A stretch of 64,000 bases of DNA from Sorex araneus (GCF_027595985.1 NC_073305.1:167000172-167064171); one strand, 5' to 3'; positions 35,531-46,806 are shown, numbered from the stretch's first letter. The notes: a model not told the origin generated them from the sequence alone. Program-made: numbers and translations.

Positions 35531-36715
35531 AAACGTTGTGGTAACTGTACCACAGGAGTTCATAGTAGATTAGGAACTGTGGTATGTGTGTTGGTCAAAT
35601 TTATTTAAGAAATACTTTGAGAAATGAAATTTATGTGTTCAAGAATTTTGCAACACACTAACATACTAATTTGCATTATTCCCTAAAAATAGAGCATATT
35701 AGATACACTTTCCCAAGAGTTCTTTTAAAATAAACAATGGGAAAAATCATATATAAGTAAACTTACTTGGTATAAGCTTTTTATGATCTCATTTTTATTT
35801 TCTCAATGACATTTTCCTCTATTTTTATTATTTTATTTATATTTAGCATATAATTTATTATACTTTAAGAACATTTATTTTTCAAATACACCAATATTTC
35901 CTATTTTCATAGATTGAAATAAGAATTTTCCCTCTGATACTTTTTCTGCCTATGATATAATGAAGTAATTTAAAACACAAATTATTATTATTCCCTTCAG
36001 AAAGATCATCATAAATCTCCTAATTTGTGTCCAATGCTTTTCTTCTGATTGTTATAGTAATCTGACCTTATTCTATCATGGTACTTATGATATTGCATTG
36101 GAAATTGAAATTTAAGTGCAATAAAAATCGCACATTTATCTTTGTAGTCTAAGAATTGACCAAAGTCTATAAATAGTAAATGTAAAATAATCAGATATGT
36201 TTTAGAAATCAAAGAAATTTTAAATGTTGGCCTGGCTTTTAAAGCACGGAAACATCAGTTCAACCAAGGCCTGTGACTTTTCCTTAAGGTATAAGTTAAA
36301 ATATAGTCTTAGATTCAGGGCCAAATTTCAAATATCCAGTTGTATAACAAACTGCAGTTCCATTTTTACCTTTGTTGTAGTAAACAAAATGATTCAGTTG
36401 ATCACATTGAGGCATTCTTTTAATGTTTACATTCATGCAACATTTCATTGACAATGGTAGAAAATGACTCCAGCTGCAAATGTCATTGCTGATAAGTAAT
36501 GCTATATTTTTTGTCTGAGTTGTTTAGTTGACACATGAATAAATAAGATACAGTTAGTAATTAAGCACCAACAAATGATTGCACTTTTTTTTCTCAACTA
36601 TGCATTTAGTACTGCTTCAGGATTATTACAAAGATGAATTGATTTACTATATCCAAGGAGTTTAGAACAGTGCCTGGTAAATAAAAGGGTCAGGAAATAG
36701 TAATATTCTTTTCTT
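35531..36715. other. AT-rich unique sequence
   Basis: Nothing recognisable as gene or repeat. Short frames at 36.0-36.4 kb lack family features. Confidence 0.5.
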
Positions 36716-36980
36716 ATTGTGCAATATGGACTGGAGCAATAATAACACAGCAGGTAGGGCGTTTGCCTTTCACATGGCCGACCTGGGTTCCATTCCTCTG
36801 TTCCTCTCAGAGAGCCCAGCAGGCTAGCGAGAGTATCCCGTCCACACAGCAGAGCCTGGCATGCTACCCGTGGTGTATTTGATATGCCAAAAATAGTAAC
36901 AAGTCTCACAATGGACACATTACTGGTGCCCACTCGAGCAAATCAATGAATAATGGGATGACAGTGCATTGTGCAATATG
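36716..36980 (+). mobile_element. Full-length type-B SINE with perfect target duplication
   Basis: Complete element (36729-36967): head GACTGGAGCAATAATAACACA, CTCTCAGAGAGCCC, TACCCGTGGTGTATTTG, AGTCTCACAATGGACACATT and tail GGGATGACAGTGC. A perfect 13-bp ATTGTGCAATATG lies immediately on each side (36716-36728 and 36968-36980). There is no poly(A). Confidence 0.96.
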
Positions 36981-37597
36981 AGGTGTTTTTTTCTAGTATG
37001 TATACATATTTGAAGAAGTATGAAGACAGTATATATTTGAGAAAGTATGAAAACAGTGAATGTCTTATCAAAGGAAAAATGCTTTGTTGAAAAAATAGAA
37101 ATTAAATTCAGCCACAGGACTAAAATGATCTTGAAGGATGAAACTTAAAAAATACAAATCTCTTCTTATTGTCATTGTACTCATGTGTGCAAGAGTTTCT
37201 ATTGTGTCAGGCAAGTAGATATAGACCTGACTTAACCTGTAATGCTTCCCTGCCTCCTTTGAAAATCCCTGCTATGGTTGTAATGAAACCGTTATGATGC
37301 CCAGGTGCTATTGATTGCTTGTAATATAAGTGATAATTAGAAACCCAAAGTTCTAAGGTTGAAATGGCCCTATTATAAGATGAAACATAAAATGTGCCAA
37401 TATTTCTAAAATTCTAGAAATCATCTAGCCTTTGTTATAACCTCGGGATCATAATGAAGAGTGCAAATAATTTGTAAATTATTTTGTTTGCAAAATCTTT
37501 GAAAAATACTCATAGTCAGTTGCCTTCTCTAAGAACTCTTAAAGAGGTTTTATGCCTTTATAAGTGATGCATATTTTTATTAAACACATATTGAAAA
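36981..37597. other. Unique sequence
   Basis: Nothing coding. A ~27-bp tandem duplication sits at ~37006-37060 (units containing GAAGTATGAAGACAGT and GAAAGTATGAAAACAGT). Confidence 0.5.
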
Positions 37598-37844
37598 TCA
37601 CTGTCACTTTATCACTGTCATCCCATTCATCAAATTGCTCGAGTAGGAACCAGTAACATCTCCAAGTGAGACTTGTTACTGTTTTTGACATATTGGATAT
37701 GCCACGAATAACTTTCCAGACTCTGCCGTGCCAGTGAGATACTCTCGGTAGCTTGCCAGGCTCTTTGAGAAGAGCGGAAAAATTGAACCCGGGCCGGCTG
37801 CATTCAAGGCAAATGCCCTACCTGCTGTGCTATCGCTCCAGACC
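37598..37844 (-). mobile_element. Type-B SINE
   Basis: ATCACTGTCACTTTATCACTG repeats at the tail end, GGAACCAGTAACATCTCC, TACTCTCGGTAGCTTGCC and head …CTGTGCTATCGCTCCAGACC. The tail keeps two to three short repeat units. Confidence 0.93.
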
Positions 37845-38764
37845 ATACTAAGAATATTTAATTAAAATTTGGTTAGCACTTGTATAAACTATGGCAACAT
37901 AAATCATTTTTAAGGATGATATTGTGACTTTATCTCCAAAAGAGACCACAATAAATGACTAATTTTAATTCAGCTTTAATTTGTGAAAAAAGATATTAAA
38001 TAACTCTACTAAATAACATAAATAGCTTTAATGGCATTCAGATATGCATTAATTAGATAAAATGTATTTATTAAAAATGCTTTCAGAAGACATGGTCATT
38101 ATTACCCTTCTATTAAAAATATTTGTCTGCAATCTATTTTTTATGCTGCACATTGCAAGTCATTATAAATGCATTTTTAGTGCTAATTTTTGATTTTGTT
38201 ATGGATAGAATTGATTATATAATACAATTCTGCAGCAGGAAGGTGTGCTATAACTTTATTCATTGCTTGTGAGCTCAAAACCTGTGAGCATTGGAAGCGT
38301 GCATTTGGTGGTCAGGAGCCCCTTCCCACCCTGAGCAGCTGACAACAATGGGCGAATAAAGGAGGAAACAGGGGACACGCTAGTTGATGATCAGTTGTCA
38401 TTTACTCCAATTTCTGTCTCTCCGTGTACTCCATTCTCCCAACACACCTACACCAGCCTCACTGTGCTGCCATTCCAGTCTCACATTACCCCTCATTCCC
38501 ATCCTCTTGCATCCAGTCTCACAGCCTTTTTTCCTCCAGAAATCATGAGGGTTTGGGGATAGCAATTACACATAGGTGTGGTTCCACAATCAACAGATGT
38601 ACAGACCTTCTCTGAGGGGAAGCTTCTAAGACAAAATATCATCCTGCAAGAGTGGATCTCAGCAAGTTGTAGTACTGCCACAGAAGTGGGACTTTAATCC
38701 TGCACAGGCACCGACAAGGCCAACTCCCCCACAGGTACACTGATGGTGGGGGGTGTGACCTCTG
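37845..38764. other. Unassigned sequence upstream of an L1
   Basis: The first part is AT-rich. From ~38280 the DNA is more GC-balanced, with AATAAAGGAGGAAACAGGGG at ~38354. It could be additional L1 5'UTR or an LTR remnant; I found no termini or duplications to decide. Confidence 0.4.
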
Positions 38765-39181
38765 GGGTTGTGTGGCCATTCATATGGCCAGTTATTTTCC
38801 CCTTTTTCAGCACTTCAGACTTCCATCTCAATTTCCATCATCTAATTCTGAGGAGAACAGCCTAGCTATCTGAAGCTCATTAGGTCAATAGTCCATCAGC
38901 CTATTCCAATCTCACCCAAATTACGGTGAACACAAGAATCTGAACAAGCCTAATATAAAAGAACACAGCTCCTGACGCTGCACTAGAGGCCTCACATAAG
39001 TTACAGAGGAGCCCCAAAGAGGAAGTTAGTATTCTAGAAGGGGAAAAAGCTCAACCACCGATTGAGCTTATCCAGAATTCTTTCTCACAGAGAGAGGGGT
39101 TCATTGATAGTAAATTGGAGGGTTCCACCTCCATACTACTACAGCAACATGAAGAAATAGTGCAAATCCCCACCACAAGGA

Positions 39182-39445
39182 GTGGACGAGGGAAAGGGCA
39201 GCCCAGAAGCCTCAACAGGGAATACCCACAAGTACAATCTCTCCACTAAAGAATTCAGAGATGAAATGTTGAGGATGTTCAATGAGCCCAAAGAAACAAT
39301 TGAGCAGTCAGACAGTAAATTAAAGGAGGACGTGAAAGAAACATTGGAATGGACAGTCAAGAAAATACTGGAAGAAATGAGAGCGGAAATAAGAATCTCA
39401 CAAAAAGAAGTGTCGCTAATAAAAGATTCTGCTAATAAAATTTAA
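39182..39445 (+). pseudogene. L1 ORF1 coiled-coil part
   Basis: Open 87 codons: charged and helical (KEFRDEMLRMFNEPKETIEQ, KLKEDVKETLEW, KKILEEMRAEIR), as in the trimerising coiled coil of L1 ORF1, whose product binds L1 RNA. The frame stops before the RNA-recognition domain. Confidence 0.85.
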
Positions 39446-39609
39446 AAATTCAGTGGGTGCTCTCAACAGTAGAATGACAACAGAACAGATGAAGACAGAA
39501 TTAGTGAGCTTTAAGATGAACTGAAGAAAGCATACAGGGAAAAACAAACAATGAGAAAAGACCCAAAATAGCTCTAGGGCAAATCAGAGACTTAGGGGGT
39601 GCACTCAAG

Positions 39610-39900
39610 ATGAAAAACATAAGAGTCATCAGGGTACCAGTAGGACAGGGAGGCAACCCCAATAAAGTAGCAACAGTTAAAGATATCATTGCTGAGAAGT
39701 TCTCAGAGTTGGAGAATGCAGGCTTCCAGATCCAAGGAGACCGAAGGGTACCAGCTAAAAGAGACCTTAATAAAAACACTCCAAGATATATCATAATCAG
39801 AATGACGAAGACCATAGATAGAGACACAATACTGCAAGCAGCAAGGTCAAAGAAGGAAATCACATACAAAAAAGCACCTGTTAGATTTACAGCAGACTAA
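39610..39900 (+). pseudogene. L1 ORF1 RNA-recognition and C-terminal part
   Basis: Open 96 codons with NIRVIRVPVGQGG, FSELENAGFQIQ, RVPAKRDLNKNTPRYIIIRM and DTILQAARSKKEITYK, in the order of the ORF1 RNA-recognition motif and C-terminal domain. The product normally coats L1 RNA as a chaperone. A stop follows VRFTAD, and a SINE interrupts the next codons. Confidence 0.87.
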
Positions 39901-39931
39901 TCAGAGGAAATAATCCAAGCCCGAAAATAAT

Positions 39932-40186
39932 GGTGGGATATGTAGTGATCCCATTACTCATTGATTTGTTTGAGTGGGAACCAGTAATGTCTCTCATTGT
40001 GAGACTTATTTGTTACTGCTTTTGGCACAGTGGTAGGGCGTTTGCCTTTCACACAGCCAACCTGTGTTCGATTCCTCCACCCCTCTTGGAGAGCCCGGCA
40101 AGCTACCGAAAGTATCGTGCCTGCATGGCAGAGCCTGGCAAGCTATCCGTGGCTTATTGGCTATGCCAAAAAAAGGTGGGATATAG
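39932..40186 (-). mobile_element. Type-B SINE with 5' inversion, in L1 ORF1
   Basis: The tail part (39946-40030) is on the minus strand, ending …TACTGCTTTTGGCA, while the head and body (40028-40174) follow on the plus strand (TGGTAGGGCGTTTGCC…TGGCTATGCC). GGTGGGATATGTAG and GGTGGGATATAG flank the whole. The inversion junction lies in a GCACAG overlap common to both parts. This is the structure expected from twin priming during integration. Confidence 0.88.
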
Positions 40187-40898
40187 TAAAAAAAATCAAT
40201 GAAATGAACACTTCACCAAGTATACTTTATGTGGCTAAACTCTCACTCAAACTCGAAGAAATGATACATGTTTCATAGATAAACAACAGTTCAGGAACTT
40301 CATAGACTCAAAACCAACCTTAAAAGAAGGACTAAAGGGGCTACTATAAGACAACATAAACCCCTACAAGTGCAACAAACCCCTACAGAAAGATGGCACA
40401 AAACCCCATGACAATAACCTCTCTCAATGTCAATGGTCTAAATGCACCAATTAAGAGACACAGAGTGGCAAATTGGATTTAAAAACTGAACCCAGCATTC
40501 TGCTGCCATTAAGAAACACATCTGAACAATCAGAGCAAACAGACTCAAATTCGAAGGATAGAAAGCAATCCTGCAAGCAAACAACTCCTTCAAAAATGCT
40601 GGGATGGCCATACTAGTATCTGACAACATAGATTTAAGACTGAAAAGATTAGAGGGACAGCAAAGACCATTTTGTAATAATCAAGGGATATGTACATCAG
40701 GAAGAAGTCACTCTCCTAAACATATATGCACCCAATGATGGACCAGCAAAATACTTAAAACAACTGCTAGTGGACTTCAAGGAGGCTATTGGTAGCAATA
40801 CAATAGTAGTCAGAGACTTCAACACTACCTTATCACCTCTTTATAGATCAACAAGATCAAATCTCAGCAAGAAGGTACTGATTTTGAAAGATGAACCA

Positions 40899-41093
40899 CT
40901 GTAACACTGTCGCACTGTTGCACTGTCATCTTGTTGTTCATAGATTTGCTCGAACAGGCACCATTAACGTCTCCAATGTGAGACTTTTGTTACTGTTTTT
41001 AGCACATTTAATTGACCACATGTAGCTTGCCAGGCTCTGCTATGCAGGCGGGATTCTCTCAGTAGCATGCCAGTCTGTCCAAGAGGGACAGAT
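40899..41093 (-). mobile_element. Type-B SINE, 5'-truncated, in L1 endonuclease
   Basis: Tail with repeated CACTGTAACACTGTCGCACTG, then GGCACCATTAACGTCTCC, CCACATGTAGCTTGCC and GGCGGGATTCTCTCAGTAGC. It stops before the head. L1 endonuclease coding sequence continues on both sides. Confidence 0.88.
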
Positions 41094-42121
41094 AACAGAA
41101 ATGGCTAAAGGTGTATACAGGGCTTTCATTCCCCAAAAAAACAAATACACATTCTTTTCCAGTGCACATGGTACATTTTCCAACATAGACCACGTGCTGG
41201 ACCACAAAATATACCTCAATCGAGTCAGGAAGATAGAAATTGTATCAACTATCTTTTCAGACCATGATGCACTCAGGAAAGAAGTTAATCACACACACAG
41301 AAACACAAATAAAGCACCTAGATATTAAACAACTCAATGTTGAACAATGAGTGGGTTTGAGGGAAAATCAAGGAAGAAATCAAAAGATACCTAGAAACGA
41401 ATGAGAATGAAAACACAAGCTACCAGAACTTGTGGGACACAGCCAAAGCAGAGTTAAGGGGAAAATTTAGAGCTCTGCAAACATTTCTCAGGAAGGAAAG
41501 AAATGCCACATAAAACTTGATTTCACAGCTCAAGGCCTAGAAAAAAACCAACAAAAGGAGTTCAAACCAGGCAGAAGGAAAGAAATAATAAAACGTAGAG
41601 CAGAAATTAACAACATGGGACCACCCCCCCCAAAAAAAAAAGTCCGAAACATCAATGAAACCCAAGAGCTTGTTCTTTGAGAAAAAAAAGATTAATAAAC
41701 CACTAGAAAGTCTCACAAAGGAAAGAAAGAGATAGCCCTAATAAACTAAATCAGAAATGAAAAAGGGGACTTCACAACATAAACCAAAGAAATTCAAAAG
41801 ATCATAAGATATTACTTTGAAAGCCTATGTGCCATGAAACAAGAGAACCTAGGAGAAATGGATAAATTCCAGATTTCTGTAACCTCTCAAGGCTGAGCCA
41901 AGAAGATTTGGAATACTTGAATAGACCCATTGCTATCAAGAAAATTAAAACAGTAATGAAAATTCTTCTCAAAAACAAAAGCCGAGGCACAGATGGATTC
42001 ACTAGTGAATTCTTCCAAACATTTAAAGAAGAGCTATTGCCTGTCCTTTTCAAGCTTTTGCAGGAAATTGAAGAAATAGAAACTCTCCCAAACAGTTTCT
42101 ATGAGGCAAATATCATCCTAG

Positions 42122-42379
42122 TCACTGTATCACTGTATCACTGTCATCCTGTTGTTCATTGATTTCCTCGGGTGGGCGCCAGTAACATCTCCATTTGTCC
42201 CTGCCGTGTGCTAGTGTAGCCTGATGGTGTATTGGGGGCTCTTTCAGGATCAGGGGCATGAGGACCGCCATTGTTACTGCTTTTGGCATAACGAGTATGT
42301 CACAGGTAGCTTGCCAGGCTCTTCCGTGCAGGCAGGATACTCTTGGTAACCCATCGGGCTCTCTGAGAGGGATGGAGGC
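42122..42379 (-). mobile_element. Extended type-B SINE body and tail (3' end of composite)
   Basis: Contains GGGCGCCAGTAACATCTCC, then CATTTGTCCCTGCCGTGTGC and GCTAGTGTAGCC, a stretch also present in the RTE 3' end but absent from short B elements, then GGCTCTTTCAGGATCAGGGG and body up to CTCTGAGAGGGATGGAGG. The head is replaced by non-SINE sequence. Confidence 0.85.
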
Positions 42380-43018
42380 TTTTGGGGTGGCCTCTAATCG
42401 CCTTTATAGGTGTTTTTAGTCTACCAAATGTAAACTTTTGGTCAATTGGCATGTTGTAACGATATATACACTGAAAAACACATACCTTCCTGCTTCTCTG
42501 GGCATCACCTGGGACATCTATGGCCTCAAGTTGATCTCCTTGAGGTTGATGGAGTGCGCCCAGAGGTTGTTGAGCAACTGCAGAGCAGGACCCTATCATG
42601 GAGGGTCTATGCTAGGTTGAACACCTGCACCAAGTTGCAGGTCACCCAGTGGTTAGCGGACATCACCCCATAGTGGATGAGCCACTGTCTGCACTGTTGC
42701 CATGGCTCTATGTTTGACAGTGCTGCGATTCAGCCTGGCAGAGGCAGGAGGTGATGCTGTGACCGCTGCCACAGTTTCTCCATGCCCCGCCAACACCATT
42801 CTTTCTGAATCTTGCAAAGCAGCCGGAATCACACATAGAGCTCCAGCAGGTTTCACGCATAGAGTTCCATACCTGGTGTGCTGAGCCACACACTTAGGTG
42901 AGATGGTGAGCCGGGTTTGGGGGAGCTCGAGGGGTTCAGGTGGCATCAGCGCCATCTTGTGATGAGTAAGGAGTGTCTTATGATGTGTAAAGTGACCGCT
43001 TTCAAGCAACATAGGAAT

Positions 43019-43567
43019 ATGTTCACTAATATGTGAAGCTGGGCCCGAGCATGTGGAAAGCGGTCTGGAGCATGGTGGCAGTTGGATTGTGGAGGTTGGC
43101 TGCGGGGCTGGGTCCCTTGGGGCAGGAAGGGCTCTCACCGGCCCTCCTCTAGGGCACTCCGAGTGAAAATAGCCCAGCGCAGAGTCCGTGTCATGGTTAT
43201 AGGGGCCTCATTTTATGCTACCTTTCGAGAGAAGCAGTCGTGAGTCCTGGTCAGTGGCCGAAGAGGAGATTATCTGGCGCAGGCCGGAAGTGGCTTATGG
43301 GCACGACCCCTGGGCTGCCACAGACTGGGGGAAGCAGGCAGAGGATCTCTGCTTTTGGGGTCCCATTGAGCCCAGAGTCCAAGTTCACAAATTCCGCATT
43401 ACCTGGGTTCCGTGAAACTTCACTCATGTGTGAGGCTTGGCTCAAGCGTGTGGAATGCGGCCTGGGGTGTGGCAGCAGTTGGGTTGTGGAGGTCTGCTGC
43501 CAGGGCTAGGTCCCTTGGGGCAGGGAAGGCTCTCACCTGCTCCCCTGTGGGGCGCCCTGAGTGAAAA
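43019..43567 (-). repeat. ~396-bp tandem unit, about 1.4 copies
   Basis: 43414-43567 and 43019-43169 match closely over ~150 bp (GGTCCCTTGGGGCAGG, GGTGTGGCAGCAGTTGG versus GCATGGTGGCAGTTGG, GAGTGAAAA). They are offset by 395-398 bp. On the minus strand the insertion starts exactly at a unit start (TTTTCACTC), giving one full unit then a partial one. The unit is GC-rich with CpGs and could act as a promoter monomer (inference). Confidence 0.8.
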
Positions 43568-45654
43568 CCTAATCACACACACAAGAAGAAAATTAGAGGC
43601 TGAAATACCTGATGAACATGGATGCAAAGTTTCTCAACAAAATATTAGCAATTAGAAACCAAAACTCATCAAAAAGATTATATACCACAACCAAGTGGGA
43701 TTCATCCTGGTCATGCAAGGATGGATTAACATTCACAAGTCAACCAACATAATCCATCATTTCAATAAAAGAAAAAATAAAAACCATATGGTCAAATAAA
43801 TAGATGTAGAGAGAGCATTTGACAAGATCCAGCAGCTGCTTATGATAAAAACTCTCACCAAAATGGGAATCGAAGGAACTTTCCTCAATATAGTCAAAGC
43901 TATCTACCACAAGCCCACAGCAAGCGTTATCCTCAATGGGGAAAAACTAAGAGCCTTCCCTATAAGATCAGGGAAAAGATAGTATGCCCAATTTCACCAC
44001 TTCTATTCAATATATAACTAGAAGTACTTGCCATAGCAGTTAGGCAAGAAAAAGATATTAAGGGCATTCAGAGACCAAAGAAATAAAACAAGCTCTCACT
44101 AGCTGCAAATGACAAAATACTACACTTAGAGAACCTTAAAGCTTCTACCGAGAAGCTGCTAGAAGCAATAGACTTGTATGGTAAAAATAGCAGACTATAA
44201 AATCAATACCCCAATGTCCATGACATTCCAATAATGAGAGAGTAGAAAGTGACATTGACCAAACTATCTCTTCACAGTCATGCCTCAGAAAAATCAACAA
44301 CCTCAGAATCAGCTTAACTAAGGAGGTAAAGGACCTATATAAAGAAAACTACAAAGAACAATTTCACGAAATAAAAGAGGACACGAAGAAATGGAAACAC
44401 ATCTCCTGCTCATGGTTTGGAAGAATTAGCATTGTCAAAATGGCAATATTTCCCCAAGCATTATACAGATTCAGTGTAATTCCTATAAAGAAACCCATGA
44501 TATTCTTCAAAAAAATTGATTAAAAAAAAACAACTCCTGAAATTTACATGGAACAACAAGCCTCCACGAATAGCTAAAGCAATTCTTTGGGGAAAAATTA
44601 AAAAGATGGGAAGCCACACCCTTCCCAACCTCAAACTGTACAACAAAGTGGTAATAATTAAAACAGCATGGCATTGGATCAAAGACAGATCCACAGATCA
44701 GTGGAATAGGGTTGAATATCCTTACACACACCCTCTAATATATGATCACCTAATCTTTGATAAGTTAATAAGAAATATAAAGTGGAGTAAGGAAAACTTC
44801 TTTAAAAAATGACGTTGGCAAAACTGGACAGCTACATGCAAAAATAAATAAATAAATAACAGACTTCTACTTAACACCAGACACGAAAGTAAGATCAAAA
44901 TGGATTAAAGAGCTTAACATCAGACCAGAATATATACAGTACATTGAAAAGAAAAGGTTGGCAGAATTCTCCATGACATTAAAGCCAAAAGTGTTTTCAA
45001 AGATGAAACACCACTGACCAAGCAAGTAATAAACAAATGAGATTATCTTAACCTAAGAAGCTTCTGCAACTCAAAAGAAACACTGACCAGGATACAAAAA
45101 CAGCCTATTGAATGGGAAAGGATATCCACCCAATATCCTTCTGATAAGGGGTTAATATCAAGGAAACATGAGGCACTGGTTGAACTGTACAAGAAGAAAA
45201 CATCCAATCCCATCAGAAAATGGGATGATGAAAAAAACAGAAACTTTCTCAAAGAAGAAATTTGAATGGCCAAAAGGCACATGAAAAATGCTCATCACTA
45301 GTCATCAGAGGTAGAAACAACAATGAGATATCATCTCACACAACAGAGACTGGCACACATCCAAAATAACAAAAGAAACAAGTGCTGGCATGGAAGTGGG
45401 GAGAAAAGGACTCTCCTTCATTGTTGGTGGGAATGCCAACTGGTCCAACCTTTTTGGAAAACAATATGGATGTTTCTCAAAAATGAGAAATTGAGTTCCC
45501 ACTTGACTCAGCAATACTTCTGGGAATATATCCCTAGGGTTCATTAAAGCATCTGCTCCTGTACATTCATTTCAGAGCTGTTCATAATAACCAGAAACTG
45601 GAAACAACCCGAGTGACTCAGAACAGATGACCGGTTAAAGCAACTTTGGCACAT

Positions 45655-46462
45655 CTACACTTTGAAATATACTACACAGCTGTTAGGAAAAATGATGTCA
45701 TGAAATTTGCTTATAAATGGAGGTCCTCGGAGAGTATCATGCTAAGTAAAATGAGTTAGAAAGAGAGGGACAGACATATAAGGACTTCACTCATTTGTGG
45801 AATGTAAAATATCATAATATGAGACTAACACCCAAGGACAGTAGAGACAAGGGCCAAAAAGATTGCTCCATGGTTGGAAGCATGCCTTATGAGCTCGGGG
45901 AGAAGACAGTTGGGACAGAGAAGGAATCAGTAAGGAATCACTAAGTCAATGATGGTTGGAGGGATCTCTCAGGACAGGAGATGTGTGCTGAAAGTAGATA
46001 GAAGTCCAAACACGATGGCCTCTCATTATCTGTATTGCTATAATATAAAAATTCTAGTTCTTTAGTTTTTGGCATAAAGAGGTTAGTGAACTTTCTGTTG
46101 TATATAATCAAAGTATCTGGACAGATTCATAATAATAAACAAGTTTTTCAATGGAATACTATGCAGTTGTTAGGAAAGATGAAGTCATGAAATTTGCTTA
46201 AAAATGGATGGCCACGGAGAATATCTTGGTAAGTAAAGTGAGTCAAAAAGAGAGGGACAGACATCGAATGGCTGCACTCATTTGTGGAATTGCCTTATGA
46301 GCGGGGGGGGGGGGGGGGAGGACAGCTGGGATAGAGAAGGGATCACTAAGTCAATGATGGTTGAAGGGATCCGTCAAAATGGGTCATGGGTGTTGAAGGT
46401 AGGAAAAGGACCAAACAGGATGGCCTCTCATTATCTGTACTGTAAACCATAATGCCCATAAG
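45655..46462 (+). repeat. L1 3'UTR segment present twice in tandem
   Basis: 45655-46060 and 46145-46460 both read through GTCATGAAATTTGCTTA, AGAGAGGGACAGACAT, CACTCATTTGTGGAAT, TCACTAAGTCAATGATGGTTG and GATGGCCTCTCATTATCTGT. The second lacks a central part. The first L1 therefore ends near 46085 and a second, 5'-truncated L1 begins near 46145. Confidence 0.85.
46303..46318 (+). repeat. Poly-G run of 16
   Basis: Uninterrupted G16 inside the L1 3'UTR copy. The other copy has CTCGGGGAG here, so the run expanded locally. Confidence 0.9.
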
Positions 46463-46663
46463 TGTTGGGGTTGCAGCAGCCAACCTGAGACCCTGGCCAA
46501 ATCCCCTGCCCCAGGAAACAGGAGCAGGCTCTATTCACAGGGGCCCAGGACCCTGTGCCAGCTCTCCACCCAGAAGAGCACTGTGGTTGAGGAGATAACA
46601 GGATGAGGGACCTGTGAGTCATCACTTGCCTGAGCTAACACACCCGGCCTTGAGAGCGGGAAA

Positions 46664-46670
46664 TATAAAT
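46664..46670 (+). promoter_or_regulatory. TATA-like box of the solo LTR
   Basis: TATAAAT ~200 bp into the LTR and 137 bp before the AATAAA signal. Activity unknown. Confidence 0.5.
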
Positions 46671-46800
46671 CATTACATAACATCTGTAATGAGCTCGACG
46701 AGGTGTACATGACATACATGGCAAACGTGATAATCGAGGTGTGCGTGATATGCGTGTAGGTTTCCCTGAAGTTCATGTACAATTACCCTGTGTGAGAGCT

Positions 46801-46806
46801 AATAAA
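46801..46806 (+). terminator. Polyadenylation signal of the solo LTR
   Basis: AATAAA followed by a T/G-containing stretch (GCATGGTTCTTTCTC) ~50 bp on, consistent with the R/U5 boundary of an LTR. Confidence 0.5.

Larger units (their letters stand above)
42122..43570 (-). mobile_element. Composite 1.45-kb insertion with RTE-type tail
   Basis: Interrupts L1 polymerase coding sequence, with CCTA at both edges. On the minus strand, 5' to 3': a GC-rich tandem-unit region (43567-43019), further GC-rich DNA (43018-42700), an unidentified middle (42700-42380), then the body and extended tail of a type-B SINE (42379-42122) without its tRNA head, ending in three CACTGTAT-type units. The middle and 5' parts have no long frame with recognisable domains. 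As one insertion ending in the RTE-related tail it resembles a composite non-autonomous retrotransposon, in the way SVA elements combine unrelated modules. Sequential insertion of separate elements at one site is the alternative. Confidence 0.7.
38765..46085 (+). mobile_element. L1 LINE (plus strand) broken by several insertions
   Basis: 5'UTR from ~38765, resembling that of the 17.5-23 kb copy. ORF1 from ~39182; ORF2 start at ~40392 (ATGGCACAAAACCCCATGAC). Endonuclease, polymerase and C-terminal regions follow in order to ~45540, then the 3'UTR to ~46085. It is interrupted by a type-B SINE in ORF1 (39.95 kb), a second in the endonuclease (40.9 kb) and a 1.45-kb composite insertion in the polymerase (42.1-43.6 kb). 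Many stops are present. It is an inactive copy that served as a landing site. Confidence 0.92.

Noticed and set aside
38280-38764. Second solo LTR upstream of the 38.8-kb L1
   Set aside because: An AATAAA and a composition change are present, but no TG...CA ends with flanking duplications could be placed; left unassigned.
42653-43138. 161-codon minus-strand frame in the composite insertion
   Set aside because: Pro/Ser/Thr-rich translation of GC-rich DNA with equally long frames in other phases; no family resemblance.
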